DNA of 64,000 nt from Tillus elongatus (GCA_964006375.1 OZ023266.1:160335292-160399291), one strand, 5' to 3'; shown: positions 1-11,329, counted from the stretch's first letter. A program made the numbers and translations. The notes: generated by a model from the sequence alone, not told the origin.

Positions 1-288
1 CTCTATCTATAACATTTTGTCTTAACTAGAGCTGTCGTGACCACATACTGGTTCCGCACCGAGATGGCGACCCTGTCGTACATCTCACAATATTCTTCAT
101 AATTAGCAATGTTAGCGTTGTTTAAATTACCATAGCGCTTGCTGTGTGATAGTAACCGCATGACAGTAGTTTTATGTTGTTACCTGCTATTAAAAGACGA
201 TCACAAATCCACGTTGCTTGCCTATTTTATGAAAAATATGGTTTTATAATTTGTGAATTGAAATTCACTTTTCCGTCCTATATCAGAG

Positions 289-2050
289 ATGATACTCGAA
301 AATAACCGCGTGCATAGACTAGCTCAACGCACCGGAAACCCCACTGACAAACGAGACGCAAACAGACTCATCAAACAAGTACGATCCGCCCTACAAGAAC
401 TCCGCAACAATCGTTGGGAGGAGCGCCTGCAAACCCTATCTACCCAAGACAATTTCGTCTGGCAAATGGCAAAAGCCCTTCGCTCTCAAAAACTTCCGAT
501 ATCCCCACTTCACGGCCGTAACGGTGTCGTATACACGGATGCGGAGAAAGCTACTGCATTCGCAGATCATCTGAAGTTGCAACTCAGCCCGAATTATAAC
601 AACGTTGATCTGTCGCACGTAGCAAGAACGCACCGCTACGTCAGGAGTGCGCTTCCCGCCACCCTAGACACAACTATTGAGCCAACAACTTTCGAAGAAG
701 TTTCCCAAATAATCAAAGCGTTAAAAAATAGGCAATCTCCGGGATACGATCTAATCTCCAACGTAGCCCTGAAAAACCTCGCCCGCAAAGCCGTGGTATA
801 CCTAGTTGCGATTATGAATCCCATGCTGCGATTTTAACATTTTCCTTCCATGTGGAAACTTGCCGACATTATCAACATCCCGAAACCCAGCAAACATCCG
901 CTGTTCCCTCAGAACTACAGGCCCATTAGCCTGCTACCAGTCATCGGCAAAATCGCCGAAAAACTGATTCAGAAAAAGCTAGCTTCTTTCACCTCAGAAA
1001 ATCATATCCTCCCGGATGAGCAATTCGGCTTCAGACACCAGCACTCCACCACTGACCAAGTCCTTCGTGTGGAAAACAGCTCCGAAGAATTTAATAAAAA
1101 CAAGTTAACTGGTGCAATATTTCTGGAAATTGCTCAAGCCTTCGATAGGGTTTGGCATGCGGGCCTCCTAAACAAACTTCTATAATTTAATTATCCTCTC
1201 CCTCTGATTCTGCTAATCAGGTCATACCTGCAACAGAGGAAGTACCAGGTCAAACATCTGGGAGACAGATCTAGAACGTACCCAGCCACGGCTGGTCTCC
1301 CGCAGGGTTCTGATATCTCCCCTCTGCTGTACAGCCCCCCTAAATGTGACATACGCACTGTACGCAGACGACACTATTATCCTCAGCAGCTCCACTCAGC
1401 CGAGGATATTAACCGAAAGACTTCAGACCGCCGTAGTCGAGCTGCAATCATGGTATAGGAAATCCCTTCTAGCCATAAACCCCGATAAATATTCAGCTGT
1501 CCTATTTTCCAAGAGGAGACACACACACCTCACGAACACGTTTCATTAGACAACCGTCTAATCCCCTGGCAAGATTCCGCCAAATACCTCGGGGTTTTCC
1601 TCGACAAACACAACATGCCGCCCCCATGTCGATCACGCTCGAAAAAAAGTCTCGATGTTCATCTAGAAGCTGTTCCCTCTTTTAAATAGAAATTCCAAAC
1701 TGTCCATGAACAATAAGTTGCTCATGTACAAAGTCATTATCCGGCCAGCCTTGACCTATACATCACCTGCATGAACCACCGCGGCCGCAACACACATCAA
1801 GACCATTTAAATCATTAAGAACAAAATTCTGAGAATGGTTAACGGAGCGACATGGTTTGTCCGAAACAGTCAGATTCATTCTGATCTGGAAATGCCTTCG
1901 ATACTTGAGTTTATAACTCAACTATCCACAACTCAGTTCGCAAAAGCCGCTTTTCACCCAAATGCTCTTCTCCGTAGTGCCACTGACTACGACGAGCAAC
2001 TTCCACACAAGCATAAGCGTCCAAAGCTTATACTTACCCGCTAACGCCCC
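289..2050 (+). pseudogene. Non-LTR retrotransposon reverse transcriptase, 5'-truncated and broken
   Basis: Remnant of the RT of a Jockey-type element, the enzyme that copies element RNA at a nicked target. In order: an RT-proximal linker in an open frame to 837 (KNRQSPGYD); then, after a stop and frame change, 850-1185 with NYRPISLLPVIGKIAEKLI, EQFGFRHQHSTTDQ and motif A read as FLEIAQAFDRVWH, where the usual catalytic Asp is Glu. LPQGSDISPLLY lies near 1290-1335, YADD near 1361-1372, KYLGVFLDK near 1585, and a thumb-like tail (ILRMVNGATW) runs to about 2040. No endonuclease precedes it, which fits 5' truncation. At least three stops or frameshifts make it inactive. Family identity is confident; the clade name is less so. 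Confidence 0.85.
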
Positions 2051-2059
2051 CGCAGCAAA

Positions 2060-3180
2060 AACAGAATGGAAACATTCATACCCAAAAAAGTCATTGTGTG
2101 AAATCTCTCCGACGGAGGTATGGACTAAGGTCCGGTACTCCCAGGGAGGGGGTTTTAGTGAGTACAGTTTTACAGTACCTCGATATCCCACGCAACCTAT
2201 GGGGTCGTGAATGGGGTCTGCATGAGCATTTCCCGCTCTTGCAACCAACAAAAAAAATATTGAAATTCATTACACAAGCGAGCATCAAACATGGAAACAA
2301 AATGTATAAGCCGTTTTTTTTTTTTCGACAATTAAATTGTAAATGGCTTCTTAAAAAAACCGTGAAACTTGGAAGGTAAAACAGACTATAATGTTGTATT
2401 CTGCACTGCTAATTACTTATTATTTTATGGCCACTTGTAATGAATTAGATTTAAAACTCTGGCATCGTTGAGACTAATTAAAGGATTCAGAGGCGGAAGA
2501 TAATGTCGTCATTACCAATTAACTCTTGCGCGGTAAAGTAGCAAAAAGAATGTTGTGAGCCAACTAAAGGTTTAATTGCTATTAATGTTTAAGCACACAA
2601 TACATAAGCAACGAGCTACCGTTACAACGGCCAACTTTTAGAGTTTCTTATATCGTGAACTCGTCCGGCTGAGAATCGGTTACAAGCTCGACAGCGCTCT
2701 GAAATTCAGAGGCGTGCGTTTCCTTGGCACCTAAGAATCAGTGCTCAGTTGCATCAGAAGTTTGGTGGTTTTGCACCGGCTCTTTTCGTAACTTTTTTAT
2801 GGAAGACGGCCGAATTGGCCACGATTTATATACAGAGTGCAGATTGTACTCTGCAAGATAAGAAAAAAATTTTAATAGAACCACATATCAAAAACGCATC
2901 ATTTTTGATATACAGGGTCGCAAAGTTTCCCTTTTTAACCGACTTCAAAAAACGGAGGAGGTTCTCAGTTCGCCTGTATTTTTTTTTAATGTGTGTTACC
3001 TCAGAACTTTTGTCTAGGTGAACCGATTTTGATGATTATTTTTTTATTTGGGAGCTGGTGCTTCTGATGTGGTCCCGTTTAAATTTTATCAAGATCTGAT
3101 CAGTAGTTTTTGAGTTTCCTTAATTTACCTCAGATAACACGTTTAACAAATGGTGGCAACGGTGATATGCATTTTTGAGT
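2060..3180. other. No gene seen
   Basis: AT-rich sequence after the RT remnant. Short open frames here have no recognisable motif. The first 250 bases may be 3' UTR of the preceding element. The part from about 2870 has the poly-T rich texture of the repeats that follow. Confidence 0.5.
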
Positions 3181-3189
3181 TATCCTTAA

Positions 3190-3870
3190 TAAAAGCGGTT
3201 GTCCTTTTTTTTTAAGTTTTAGTGAATTTTCTTAAAAAAATACACTAATGAGGAGATTCCGACTTTTGAATTTTGAAAAATTTCTTCAAATGAGCGCTAA
3301 TTAAGCCCCCCAGAACACATATCCGGGGTCAGTTTCAATTTTTATATGTTTAGCTCTGTAGGTCGAAAGACAAAAAAGTTATAGGCATTTAAAGAAAAAT
3401 AAATTGGGGTTTCCCACAAAACGTCAAAGTTGCAATTTAAACGTCAAAATTGGCAACATTTGGGCAAAGAACTTGAATCTAATACGGGCTATGGAAATAA
3501 AATGTCTCAATGTCCTTCATTTTAATAAAATATTTCCAGAAAATTCATTTCAAATAGACCCTTTCTCTGATGCTTTGCACTAGCCTTAGCTATAGAGTTT
3601 ATCGTTTAATGGTATATAGTTTTTGTAGAATTTTCGTAAAAAATCAATAAAGCTCAATATATCTGTTATTATACAAGATATGAAAAAAAATTGTATATAT
3701 TAATTATAGGGTATCTTGAGCTACACCTTAAAAAATATTTCTACAATCACAAGGTGGCCCATAAGTCGTTGGTGATACAAATTTTCCTTTTCTTTTAATC
3801 AAATACGCCTTGTGTTATTGCATTTTTGCATTTTCCATCGAAATATAATGCATGTTTGTAAGAAAAAAAT
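3190..3870 (+). repeat. Composite interspersed repeat, copy 1
   Basis: Begins with an imperfect palindrome (AGTGAATTTTCTT then AAAAAAATACACT), followed by GAGGAGATTCCGACTTTTGA, a 'cagttt...tatatgttta' joint, AGCTCTGTAGGTCGAAAGAC, two 'aaacgtcaaa' motifs, and 'taattatagggtatcttgagc' before a MITE. The same order recurs at 19.3-20.5 kb (and its mirror at 26.0-27.1 kb), and in reverse in part at 62.9-63.25 kb. No coding capacity is seen. Confidence 0.8.
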
Positions 3871-3871
3871 T

Positions 3872-4165
3872 CTGGGCGCAGTAAGTGTGTTATGGTAGCA
3901 AATTTTGATCAAATGCTTCAAATTTGAATAGCCCAATTTGCTATTAACCTATAAGGTTGACCAAGAAACGAGTTTTTTTCGGGAACACTTTTAGTTTACT
4001 TTCGGTAATTTTTGTACATTTTCAAACAATAAACATGGCACATTGTTTTTACTATATAGGTTATACTGGTAACCAAATTTGATGGCTGCTTTCTTAAAAA
4101 AACATATTATTGCTGTTAAAAAAATTTTTATAAAAATTCACTACCATAACGCACTTGCTGGGTTT
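3872..4165 (+). repeat. MITE-like element, TIR family 'GGACGCAGYAAGTGCGTTAT', about 300 bp
   Basis: Starts CTGGGCGCAGTAAGTGTG and ends with the inverted form 'cataacgcacttgctggg'. Between them are shared internal blocks ('caatttgctattaacctataag', 'ttcgggaacact', 'acaatgtgcc' in reverse). Other full copies lie at 11.78 and 20.49 kb, with the mirror at 25.66 kb. No transposase; probably a non-autonomous DNA element. Confidence 0.8.
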
Positions 4166-4458
4166 AAAGTTTTTTTTACTTGTATCATATTTTACGTTTT
4201 TCTCTCGTATGTCCCGAGATGAGTTTTTGACATTTGATAAACCTATTTTCATTAAGAGCTGCTACAATAAAATGTTAATATAAAAATTTATTCTAATATC
4301 AAATTGAATTTTCTCTTCATTACTTTAGCTTTCTGGTCTTTTACATTTTCTCATATCTTTCACCGTTTTCAATAAATCTACAAAGAAGCTATAGATTCAA
4401 ACCACTAATATCTAGCTATATTAACAATGCGCTTTGAAGCATGCTTTCCTTTTAGAGA

Positions 4459-4977
4459 ATGGTATTCAGAACTCATCACAAAAGTGAATATATCAACAGC
4501 GAAGAGTTGAAAAGACAACTAAATAGCATCAAATCGCTTAATCATGCACGACAAACAACTCTAGACACTCAGTTAGAAGAACTCAATGGACGACTGAAGG
4601 GGCAACTGAGTGTTAAGATCTATGCAGAGAAACAAGTCTTCCATAGTTAGGTTATTGATGGCGCACATAATAAGCCCAAATGTATTTTGCGTATTGTAAA
4701 CACAACTTTTGGAAAGCGAAAAAACACCAGATGCTCCTGCTGTAATAGTTTGTAATGGCCTAGAGATTACGGATAAGCGAAAAATGTGTGATATTTTTGC
4801 CAGTTTTTATGTTAATTCCATCCAGAAAAAACTAATGGCGAATGGGCTGGTTAATCTTCTGGAACTATCTGTAAGAAAAACAACTAGAATATTTTTTTGA
4901 AACCATTTCCTAAAGATGAGGTGCTGTGTTTAATTATGTCACTTAAAAGTAAGCATTCCGCTGGACGCAAGTTCTAG
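4459..4977 (+). pseudogene. Fragment upstream of a non-LTR RT domain
   Basis: The frame from 4709 reads NGLEITDKRKMCDIFASFYVNS, the pattern found just before the RT domain of CR1/Jockey-type elements, and is followed after a stop by LKSKHSAGRK, like the 'LK..KSAGPDG' motif at RT entry. It stops abruptly where copy A begins near 4978, so copy A probably inserted into it or replaced its 3' part. The open frame 4459-4650 just upstream is Lys/Glu-rich and not recognised; it may belong to the same element. Confidence 0.5.
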
Positions 4978-5166
4978 AGCTTGTCAGCTCTTTAATAGTT
5001 GGCTGGTGTGGTATACTTGCAATATGGTAGGTGGTAGTGGAATTTTCCTTTACGTGATAGTGAAGGATTTTTTCACGCCCGAGGAGGTACCACCCCTTAC
5101 ATCAACAGTCCCAACGGACGATTCCGGTTCTGGTGTATGAGTCGGTTTCCCTTATAAGCAAAAATA

Positions 5167-6048
5167 ATGATAAATCCTTCTTATACAAAGGATTCCGGAG
5201 GTAAAATACCCCTCCATTCGGATCTCCGGGAGAGGGGTGTGCAGGGGGCGCCAGCATTAAGTTTTAAGATATTCTTCTTGAATACATGCGGCTTAAATTC
5301 TAACCTGAACTCCGTCCACCATTTCGTCCAGGCTAATAGGCCCCAACTCCTCTTACTCAGCGAAACTCAAATCAGTGCCAAAACAGCCAGTAATCACCTT
5401 AATTTTCCGGGGTATGAGCACCTTACTTCTTTTAGATTGCATTGAGGCGTGTGCGCTTACGTCCGTAGCAATCTACCCTGCACCAAACTCCACAACTTAG
5501 AAGATGAAAGAAAAGATACACTATGGATATATCTCTTTCTCAGGGCTGCAAATAAATTCATCTGTTGCATTTACCGGTCACCTTCTGGCAACAACTTTGT
5601 CCAGTTCTTTAACTACCTTTTTGAAAAAAACGACCATCTGATTTCTGAATATCCTACCTCCGAGGTCACTATTCTTGGTGACTTCAATCTCCATAATAAG
5701 GAATGGCTAGGATCTTCAAAAACCGATCCAAAAGGAAGAGCAGCGGAGGCCTTTGCAGTCAGCAATTCTTTAGCCAATATGGTTAAGCAACCTACTTACT
5801 TTCCTCGCATCCCAACACACAGCTCAAATCCCTTAGATCTACTTCTTACTACAAATCCTGACTGCTATAAGATATCAGTCACCGCCCCCCTGAGTCGCTC
5901 AGACCACTGCTTCCTGCTCAATGGAACCCGAGGTCACACAGTCATCATACCCACGTATCGTTTGGCACTACAAATCCGTGAACTGGGACGAAATGCGAGA
6001 TTACTTTTCCTCATTTCAATGGGCGTCTGTCTGCTTCTCTCATTCTGA
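5167..6048 (+). pseudogene. Endonuclease domain of copy A, with nonsense codon and frameshift
   Basis: The endonuclease nicks the target to prime reverse transcription. FFLNTCGLNSNLNSVHHF starts the domain, LLLLSETQIS holds the catalytic Glu, ILGDFNLHNKEW near 5670-5705 is the GDFN motif, and RSDHC near 5900 is the SDH motif. The TGA at 5446-5448 replaces the GGA (Gly) of copy B. A frameshift near 5910 moves the downstream part to another frame. The domain is otherwise complete. Confidence 0.85.
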
Positions 6049-6699
6049 CCCCTCTGATATCTCACAAAACATCACCAAAGTTATCCAAGCTGGCATGGAA
6101 TTATTTATTCCACGTACACAGAAAAGCTCTGTATCCACTCAAAAGCCAGACTTGAAAAAGTCAACGCTCACAAAACGCTTCTACACAATCCCAGTCAAAG
6201 AAAACCGTCAAGCATTTAACGACGCAAGAAACCGCTATGTCCGCATTCTTTCTGAGGCAAAAAACTCGTTTAATAACCACATCAAAAACAAAGTCCTCTT
6301 AAGCTCCAACGGCAGCAAAACCTTCTGGATTCTTGCTAAATCTATTAGAAATAATTTCTTCAAGAGCACTTCCCACCTCTTGTCACAAGGGATGAAATTG
6401 TTTCTACCGCCCTGGGCAAGGCTGAACTTTTTGCCTCGTTGTTCGCCGGCAATTCTACTCTCAACCCTCATCCAAATGTTCAACCACCAACAGTCCTCAA
6501 TGTCGCGCATAAAATGATTGATATCATTTTCAAAACTAAAAAGGTACGAAAGGTTTTCTCTGCTCTTAATACCAGGAAAGCCTCTGGCCTTGACGAGATC
6601 CCAGCAATTGTTCTCACAAAATGCGCGCCAGAACTTGCTCCTGTCCTGACTCGTCTGTTTCAGATATATTATAATGAAGGCATATTCCCTAGTAACTGA
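5921..6699 (+). pseudogene. Endonuclease-RT linker and RT entry of copy A
   Basis: Reads EPEVTQSSYPRIVWHYKSVN and AFNDARNRYVRILSEAKNSF, the basic linker before the RT domain, then in another frame FAGNSTLNPHPNVQ, VRKVFSALNTRKASGLDEIP and FPSN followed by a stop. Compared with copy B, about 14 codons are missing after QKP and a frame change occurs near 6400. RT continues downstream. Confidence 0.8.
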
Positions 6700-7188
6700 A
6701 TAACTGGTAGAGTACAACCCGTTCCCAAAAAAGGATCCAAAGCGCTTCCTAGCAACTACAGACCTATTTATCTCCTTTCAGTCGTCTCTAAAGCGAAGGA
6801 CAAGTATATAAACACGGAATTACTAAAATTTCTTAAAAAACGAAGTCTAATCCACGACAAGCAGTATGGATTCCGTCAGCGCAGATCAACTGCTGACCTC
6901 CTTTCCTTTGTCACCCATTCTTGGAACAAGTCTATGGAACTACACGGGGAATCCCAGATTGTAGCTCTAGACATATCCAAAGCAATCGACCAGGTCTGGC
7001 ACGCAGCTTTGCTTAATAAACTACCGGCCTATGGCCTATCACCAAAACTCTGTACGTGGACAGTAAATTTGCTCTCCAACCGGAGCATTTCTGTTGTCGC
7101 GGATGGCCATTCCTCTAAACTGTATCCAATTAATGCAGGAGTTCCTCAAGGTTCAGGCCCCTACTTTGTTTCTTCTCCACATCAATGA
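6700..7188 (+). pseudogene. RT palm of copy A
   Basis: SNYRPIYLLSVVSKAKDKYI, KQYGFRQRRSTADLLSF, motif A VALDISKAIDQVWH (Phe replaced by Ile after the Lys-Ala) and AGVPQGS. A short deletion after PQGS, relative to copy B, shifts the YADD box at 7223-7234 into another frame. Inactive. Confidence 0.85.
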
Positions 7189-7199
7189 CCTCCTCTCTA

Positions 7200-8100
7200 G
7201 CACATCCAACCCAGTTCACAGTTACGCGGACGACAGCACCCTCCACTCAAATATACAATATTCTAAGCCTGTCTGTTTAGCCCAATTAGATGGGGATCGC
7301 AGACTCATGGAGGGTTCTATCTCCGTGGTTTTCCTAAACTATTAGACTGGGAAAGTAGAAATCTTGTACAATTCAACCCCATCAAATCAGTCTTGCTTTA
7401 TTTCTCATAAGAGATACACCAGCCGTAGACCCATCACAATAAACAACCAAGTTATTCAAAGTAATAAGTCCTTTTCACTTGCTGGCATTTCTGTGGATCG
7501 AAATCTAAATTGGTACCAACATGTCACATCAATTGCAGATGCGACTGCTAAGAAATTAGGTTTCCTCTTCGGGGCTCGCAAATATTTTTCACCAGCTAAT
7601 CTCTATACCTTATATACTTCACAAATAAGGCCAAACCTCGAATACTGCTCCCACATCTGGGATGCTGCTGCCGCTTCTACACTCTATATCTTGGACTCCA
7701 TATAGAAGAGAGCTATACGTCTCATCGGTGACCCTACCCTCACCCAAAGGCTGCCATTTCTTCCCCACCGACGTGCAGTTGGTGACCTCTCTCTCTCTTT
7801 TATAGATATCTGCACGGGCACTGCTCAGAGGAGCTTTCTTCCATAGTTCCTCCACCTGCTGCCCCCAACAGATCTACCAGGGGAACAGAGCGATAGCACC
7901 CTTTTACTGTTCAGCTTACCAGACATAGAACATCTTGTGATGCCCGCTCTTTTGTCCCGAGGACTTCCAAGTTGTGGAATTCCTTGCCAGCACATGTTTT
8001 TCCTTCTCCGAATCTCCAAACCTTTAAGTCTAGAATTAACAAGTTACATCTTTCCTCCTTGTCGACACCCACAGTACGATAATATTTAGGCTGTAAGCCC
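7200..8100 (+). pseudogene. YADD box, thumb and C-terminus of copy A
   Basis: HSYADDSTLHSNIQ is followed after a disrupted stretch by INNQVIQSNKSFSLAGISVD, TAKKLGFLFGARKYFSPANL and LYTSQIRPNLEYCSHIWD, typical of the region after the RT palm in CR1/Jockey-type elements. Reading continues with stops to about 8090, where the shared 3' end begins. Antisense open frames here are shadows. Confidence 0.8.
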
Positions 8101-8142
8101 TCGTGGTGTGTTGGTGGAATATATAAGGGGCAAATCAAACGA

Positions 8143-8252
8143 CGAGAACTCTAGAAGTCGAAGAAGCAGCTCTGAATGAAATGGAAAATGACCCTGCAAG
8201 AAAAATTGCATTGGCATTAAATATTTCATTTATGCTCATCCAAAGAATTTTT
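8143..8252 (+). pseudogene. Tc1/mariner-type helix-turn-helix fragment
   Basis: Reads RTLEVEEAALNEMENDPARK then IALALNISFMLIQRIF and a stop. The spacing matches the second DNA-binding helix-turn-helix of insect mariner-like transposases (acidic lead, 'ARKIA..L.IS...I.RI'). No catalytic region follows. Very short, so it could be coincidental. Confidence 0.4.
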
Positions 8253-8409
8253 TAGATAAGTTAATGTACCCTTAAGACGTCACAATGGTTCAGGCACTTC
8301 TCCCACGTGACTTTCTTCTACGTTTAAATTTTTTCCAGTGGTTGCTGCAAATACTCGCTCAAAATCTGTTGTTTGTTAAAACAATTTTCCAAGTGTACTT
8401 ATAAAAAAT

Positions 8410-8456
8410 ATTTTTATGAAAACGCGCTACCATAACGCACTTGCTGCGTCCAGACT
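8410..8456 (+). repeat. Solitary TIR of the 'GGACGCAG' MITE family
   Basis: Ends 'ctaccataacgcacttgctg' then 'cgtccag', the right terminus seen in full MITEs. No matching left end is found within 400 bases upstream, so this is a broken copy. Confidence 0.65.
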
Positions 8457-8724
8457 TTTTTTCCTTATGTTACTGGCACACACCAACTCAGGTTTAAAGG
8501 CAGGGCTTTACCGTGACCTACCTAGATGGAACCCGTTTTAAAATAATGTGTTACGCCACTGCGTAAATATATTTAACCTAACGAAAAACTCCTGTGCAAA
8601 CTTTTAAAAAGAAAGTGGAATAAACCCAGAATGGCCGCAATTAAAAAGCCAGGGTCGTAAACTGGCAGGTAGATGGGTATAAACGCGAGAGGAGTGCAGA
8701 AAGTGAGATGTAAGGAAGGGCCAC

Positions 8725-8985
8725 TCAAAAGTTTCCTAATTTTTCTTTGACAGTTTTGCCAAGTTTATTAATCTTAGAGTAGTAGGCGGGTCCGAGGAAG
8801 AAGGCTCCCTGTAGCGGATTCTTCACTTTATGGATTGTTTTCGTAGCAACTTCATCAATTTCGTTCAAGTTTATGGCGTCTCGTGCAACAGAGTGCACCT
8901 GCTGCACTTTATTTAATTCACTTATAATAACGTCACAGTTTCGCTGGTGCCGCACTCCCAAAGCGAGGCAATAAACCTGTGAGAT
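8725..8985 (-). CDS. Unrecognised short ORF, possible exon
   Basis: I do not recognise this protein. The frame reads LALGVRHQRNCDVIISELN, an acidic middle (NLNEIDEVATKTIHK) and NPLQGAFFLGPAYYSKINK near its end. Upstream on the minus strand is 'catctcacag|gttta'-like sequence that would serve as a splice acceptor. Composition looks protein-like and has no low complexity or transposon motif. It could be a host exon, a captured fragment or chance. Confidence 0.25.
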   Translation of the reverse strand: MSQVYCLALGVRHQRNCDVIISELNKVQQVHSVARDAINLNEIDEVATKTIHKVKNPLQGAFFLGPAYYSKINKLGKTVKEKLGNF

Positions 8986-9239
8986 TTCATGTCACGTTGC
9001 AATGCTGAAAGACTTTCTCCATTTGTTCATGTCTTTATTACGGATGGCTCATAACTCTTATACTATATATGATATCAGTGATAAGACAATAATTTACCTT
9101 TTGAGGAATAGCTCATGTTTTTGCATTTCAAGATAAGTTAGTTCTAGATGAAGGTTAACGCAAATTTTACTATCTACAGTGAGCACCAATAAATGTATTT
9201 ATTTCATTTCTGAAAGTCACACAGCCTAGGATTGCCATG

Positions 9240-10498
9240 ATTAAACATTGAATGAAAGGCTTCTCTTCCAGACACCAAATTGATTTCAAACTTAACTCCC
9301 GACGCGTTTCGACATTCTAAGAGGTCATCCTCAGGGATAAATCTACAATCATAACAAGAAAGGTCTGTCAGAAAAACGTTCGTTTTTCCGGTAGGCTATT
9401 GTACATGTCAGAGCACAATGATGACAAGGTACTCTCTACAGAAAAAACGTCACAACCTAAAAATCACAAGTCACACAGTAAAATTCTAACCAATAGTCAA
9501 ATCTAAGAGCTACAGATACATTAACACTAGTTAAAAAATATGCTAAGTTAAACATGCAATTAAATTAACAAAAACTAACATCAGAGCAAATTGAAAAGCG
9601 TTAAAAGCTACAAAATTGCAAAATCTAATATTTGAACATTAAGAATTCAAGTCTATTGCAGAAACATAAAACAAAGCCAATGAGTAAAACTGACAGGGTA
9701 AACAACACCAGAGGCAGGCACAATCAAGTTGAGACCCAATGAGAACCGCTAGGGCAAAGAAAATATGAAATATTAAGTGAATAAAACACAACAAAATGAG
9801 CACTACTCACTTGAACAATTCTTAAAAAATTGAATTCGAAACTATACAAAAAGGTTCAACAGGTCACAACTTCATCCATTGTGCCAGGGACCATGCAACA
9901 CTACATCTACATTTGCCAGAAAAATTGTCTTCAAAACAAAAATCAATGAAAGAGATCGGCAATTTTTAACCACAGCAATTATGAGGGGCGGCCGTTATGC
10001 AAACTTGAACGTGCAGGATGCATCGGCGCAGGTACAGAAGAGCAAAACAGGAAGAAGTGTCAGAAGTGAAACATGTCAATGACAAAAGAGTAGAAAATGG
10101 AAGGAGAGCCATAGAGCAGCCATCTTCAAATCATCATGTTTATGGTCATGTAGAAAAACCATAGAGTTCAGTAACACTATTACACCAATTTGCTATAGAA
10201 GGAAGGAAAGTTAGTTACATCAGTGTTGGACAAGGTCAAAACTTCACTGGCTTGGCACTTAAAATGTTTGAAAATCTCAATTTCTTCCAAGACGAATTGT
10301 TCTACACCAAAACTTGAAGGGTGCAAGATTTCTGCATCTGTATTTTTGTTGAAACAGTGGCCACTCTCCCTCAAATGGCGACCAAAGACTGACGTGTCAT
10401 TATTGAGCTGGTTTCTACTTCTAAGGTGTTCTATGACTCTGATGCCCAATGATCTTCCGGTTTTTCCTATGTATACAGATTTACAACTATCCAGCGAA
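9240..10498 (-). mobile_element. Penelope-like element, 5'-truncated, copy 1
   Basis: The minus strand carries the C-terminal GIY-YIG endonuclease followed by a long non-coding 3' region. That region ends in 'ctgaggatgacctc...gaaacgcgt' and 'gtctggaagagaagcctttc', both of which have counterparts in the second Penelope-like element at 61.4 kb. The RT part is absent. The truncated 5' end joins directly to the interior of a mariner-like element at about 10,498. Confidence 0.8.
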
Positions 10499-10500
10499 TA
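10180..10500 (-). pseudogene. GIY-YIG endonuclease domain of Penelope-like element 1
   Basis: GIY-YIG nicks DNA for target-primed insertion in these elements. Visible: SVYIGKTGRSLGIRVIEHL (the YIG half with the conserved Arg), RSRNQLNNDTSVFGRHLRES, and the Glu-containing VEQFVLEEIEIFKHF, ending VTNFPSFYSKLV and a stop. The GIY half and the RT are missing, cut at the junction with the mariner fragment. The 102 or so residues present lack internal stops, so insertion may be fairly young. Similar in order to the 60-kb copy, with clear divergence. Confidence 0.85.
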
Positions 10501-11190
10501 TTGAAGCATCACAAATTTCACTCGTATAAAATTCATCTTGTAGAACAACTGAATAAAGATGATTTTGATCGGCGGCTGGAGTTTTGTGAAGTTATGACTG
10601 CACGAATAGCTGATAACGGGAACTTTCTGTTCAATATCTGTTTTTCAGACGAGTGTACGTTTTTATTAAACTCTACAGTCAATCGTCATAATTGTCGTTA
10701 TTGGGCAGATAATAATCCAAGAAATTTTCACAAAGTCCACAATCAAACTCCACAGCAATTAAATGTCTGGACTGGCATTTTTGGAGACCGTTTCATCGGA
10801 CCAACTTTTCTTGGTGGAAATTTGAGTGGCGAAACGTATTTGGAGTTACTAGAAGATATCGTTTACCCTCCACTAATTGACATTGTTAAAAATGATGATC
10901 GCCATCAAGAGAATCAATTAGTGTTTCAACAAGAAGGAGCCCGTCCGCATTTTTCACAACGTGTTAGGGCGTTTGTGAACAGAGAGTTTCCAGGACAATG
11001 GATTGGGCGTAGAGGTGCTATTGAGTGGCCTCCTAGCTCAACGGATTTAACTCATTTAGACTTCTTTCTATGGGGCCATTTAAAGAGTAGAATTTGCGCA
11101 ACAGTCTCTGGAAGAATTACGACGACGCATTGTTAAAGAATGCCGTCTAATAACTCCACAAATGCTCCAGAATTTCAGAGCTCGTTTTGA
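10501..11190 (+). pseudogene. Mariner-like transposase, DDE domain, mutated
   Basis: Cut-and-paste transposase of the Tc1/mariner group. Visible: FDRRLEFCEVM, first catalytic Asp in CFSDECTFLLN, NVWTGIFGD, LELLEDIVYPPLID, second motif QQEGARPHFSQ where the usual Asp is Glu and the second Pro is Arg, and SSTDLTHLDFFLWGHLKSRI as the third catalytic block. A frame break near 11,100 separates the last part (in another frame: LRRRIVKECRLITPQMLQNF). The N-terminal DNA-binding half is absent. The open stretch is 211 codons, against about 340-350 for the family. Confidence 0.9.
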
Positions 11191-11329
11191 ATAAAATCTG
11201 TACTTTTGTATGGAAGCTGGTAGTCAACAATTTGAACACTTACTTAACTAAATAAACATTTTTGAACGTTTGGTTTTGTTTTTTTATTTTTTTTAACGAA
11301 AAATTGGCTAATTAGTGCATTTCTTATCA

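Larger units (their letters stand above)
4978..8132 (+). mobile_element. CR1/Jockey-type non-LTR retrotransposon, copy A (near full length, dead)
   Basis: Alignable by eye with copy B (32.3-35.5 kb) from the shared leader 'aatagttggctggtgtgg' to the shared 3' end 'taggctgtaagccctcgtgg'. Contains an apurinic-type endonuclease, an RT and a thumb region in several frames. Copies A and B start at the same leader, so both may keep the true 5' end; copy C is 5'-truncated. No gag-like ORF1 is evident between the leader and the endonuclease. Confidence 0.85.

Noticed and set aside
3190..3250. Helitron 3' end (hairpin near the end of module A)
   Set aside because: The AGTGAATTTTC palindrome forms a hairpin, but no consistent CTRR end or TC start, and no Rep/helicase sequence, was found.
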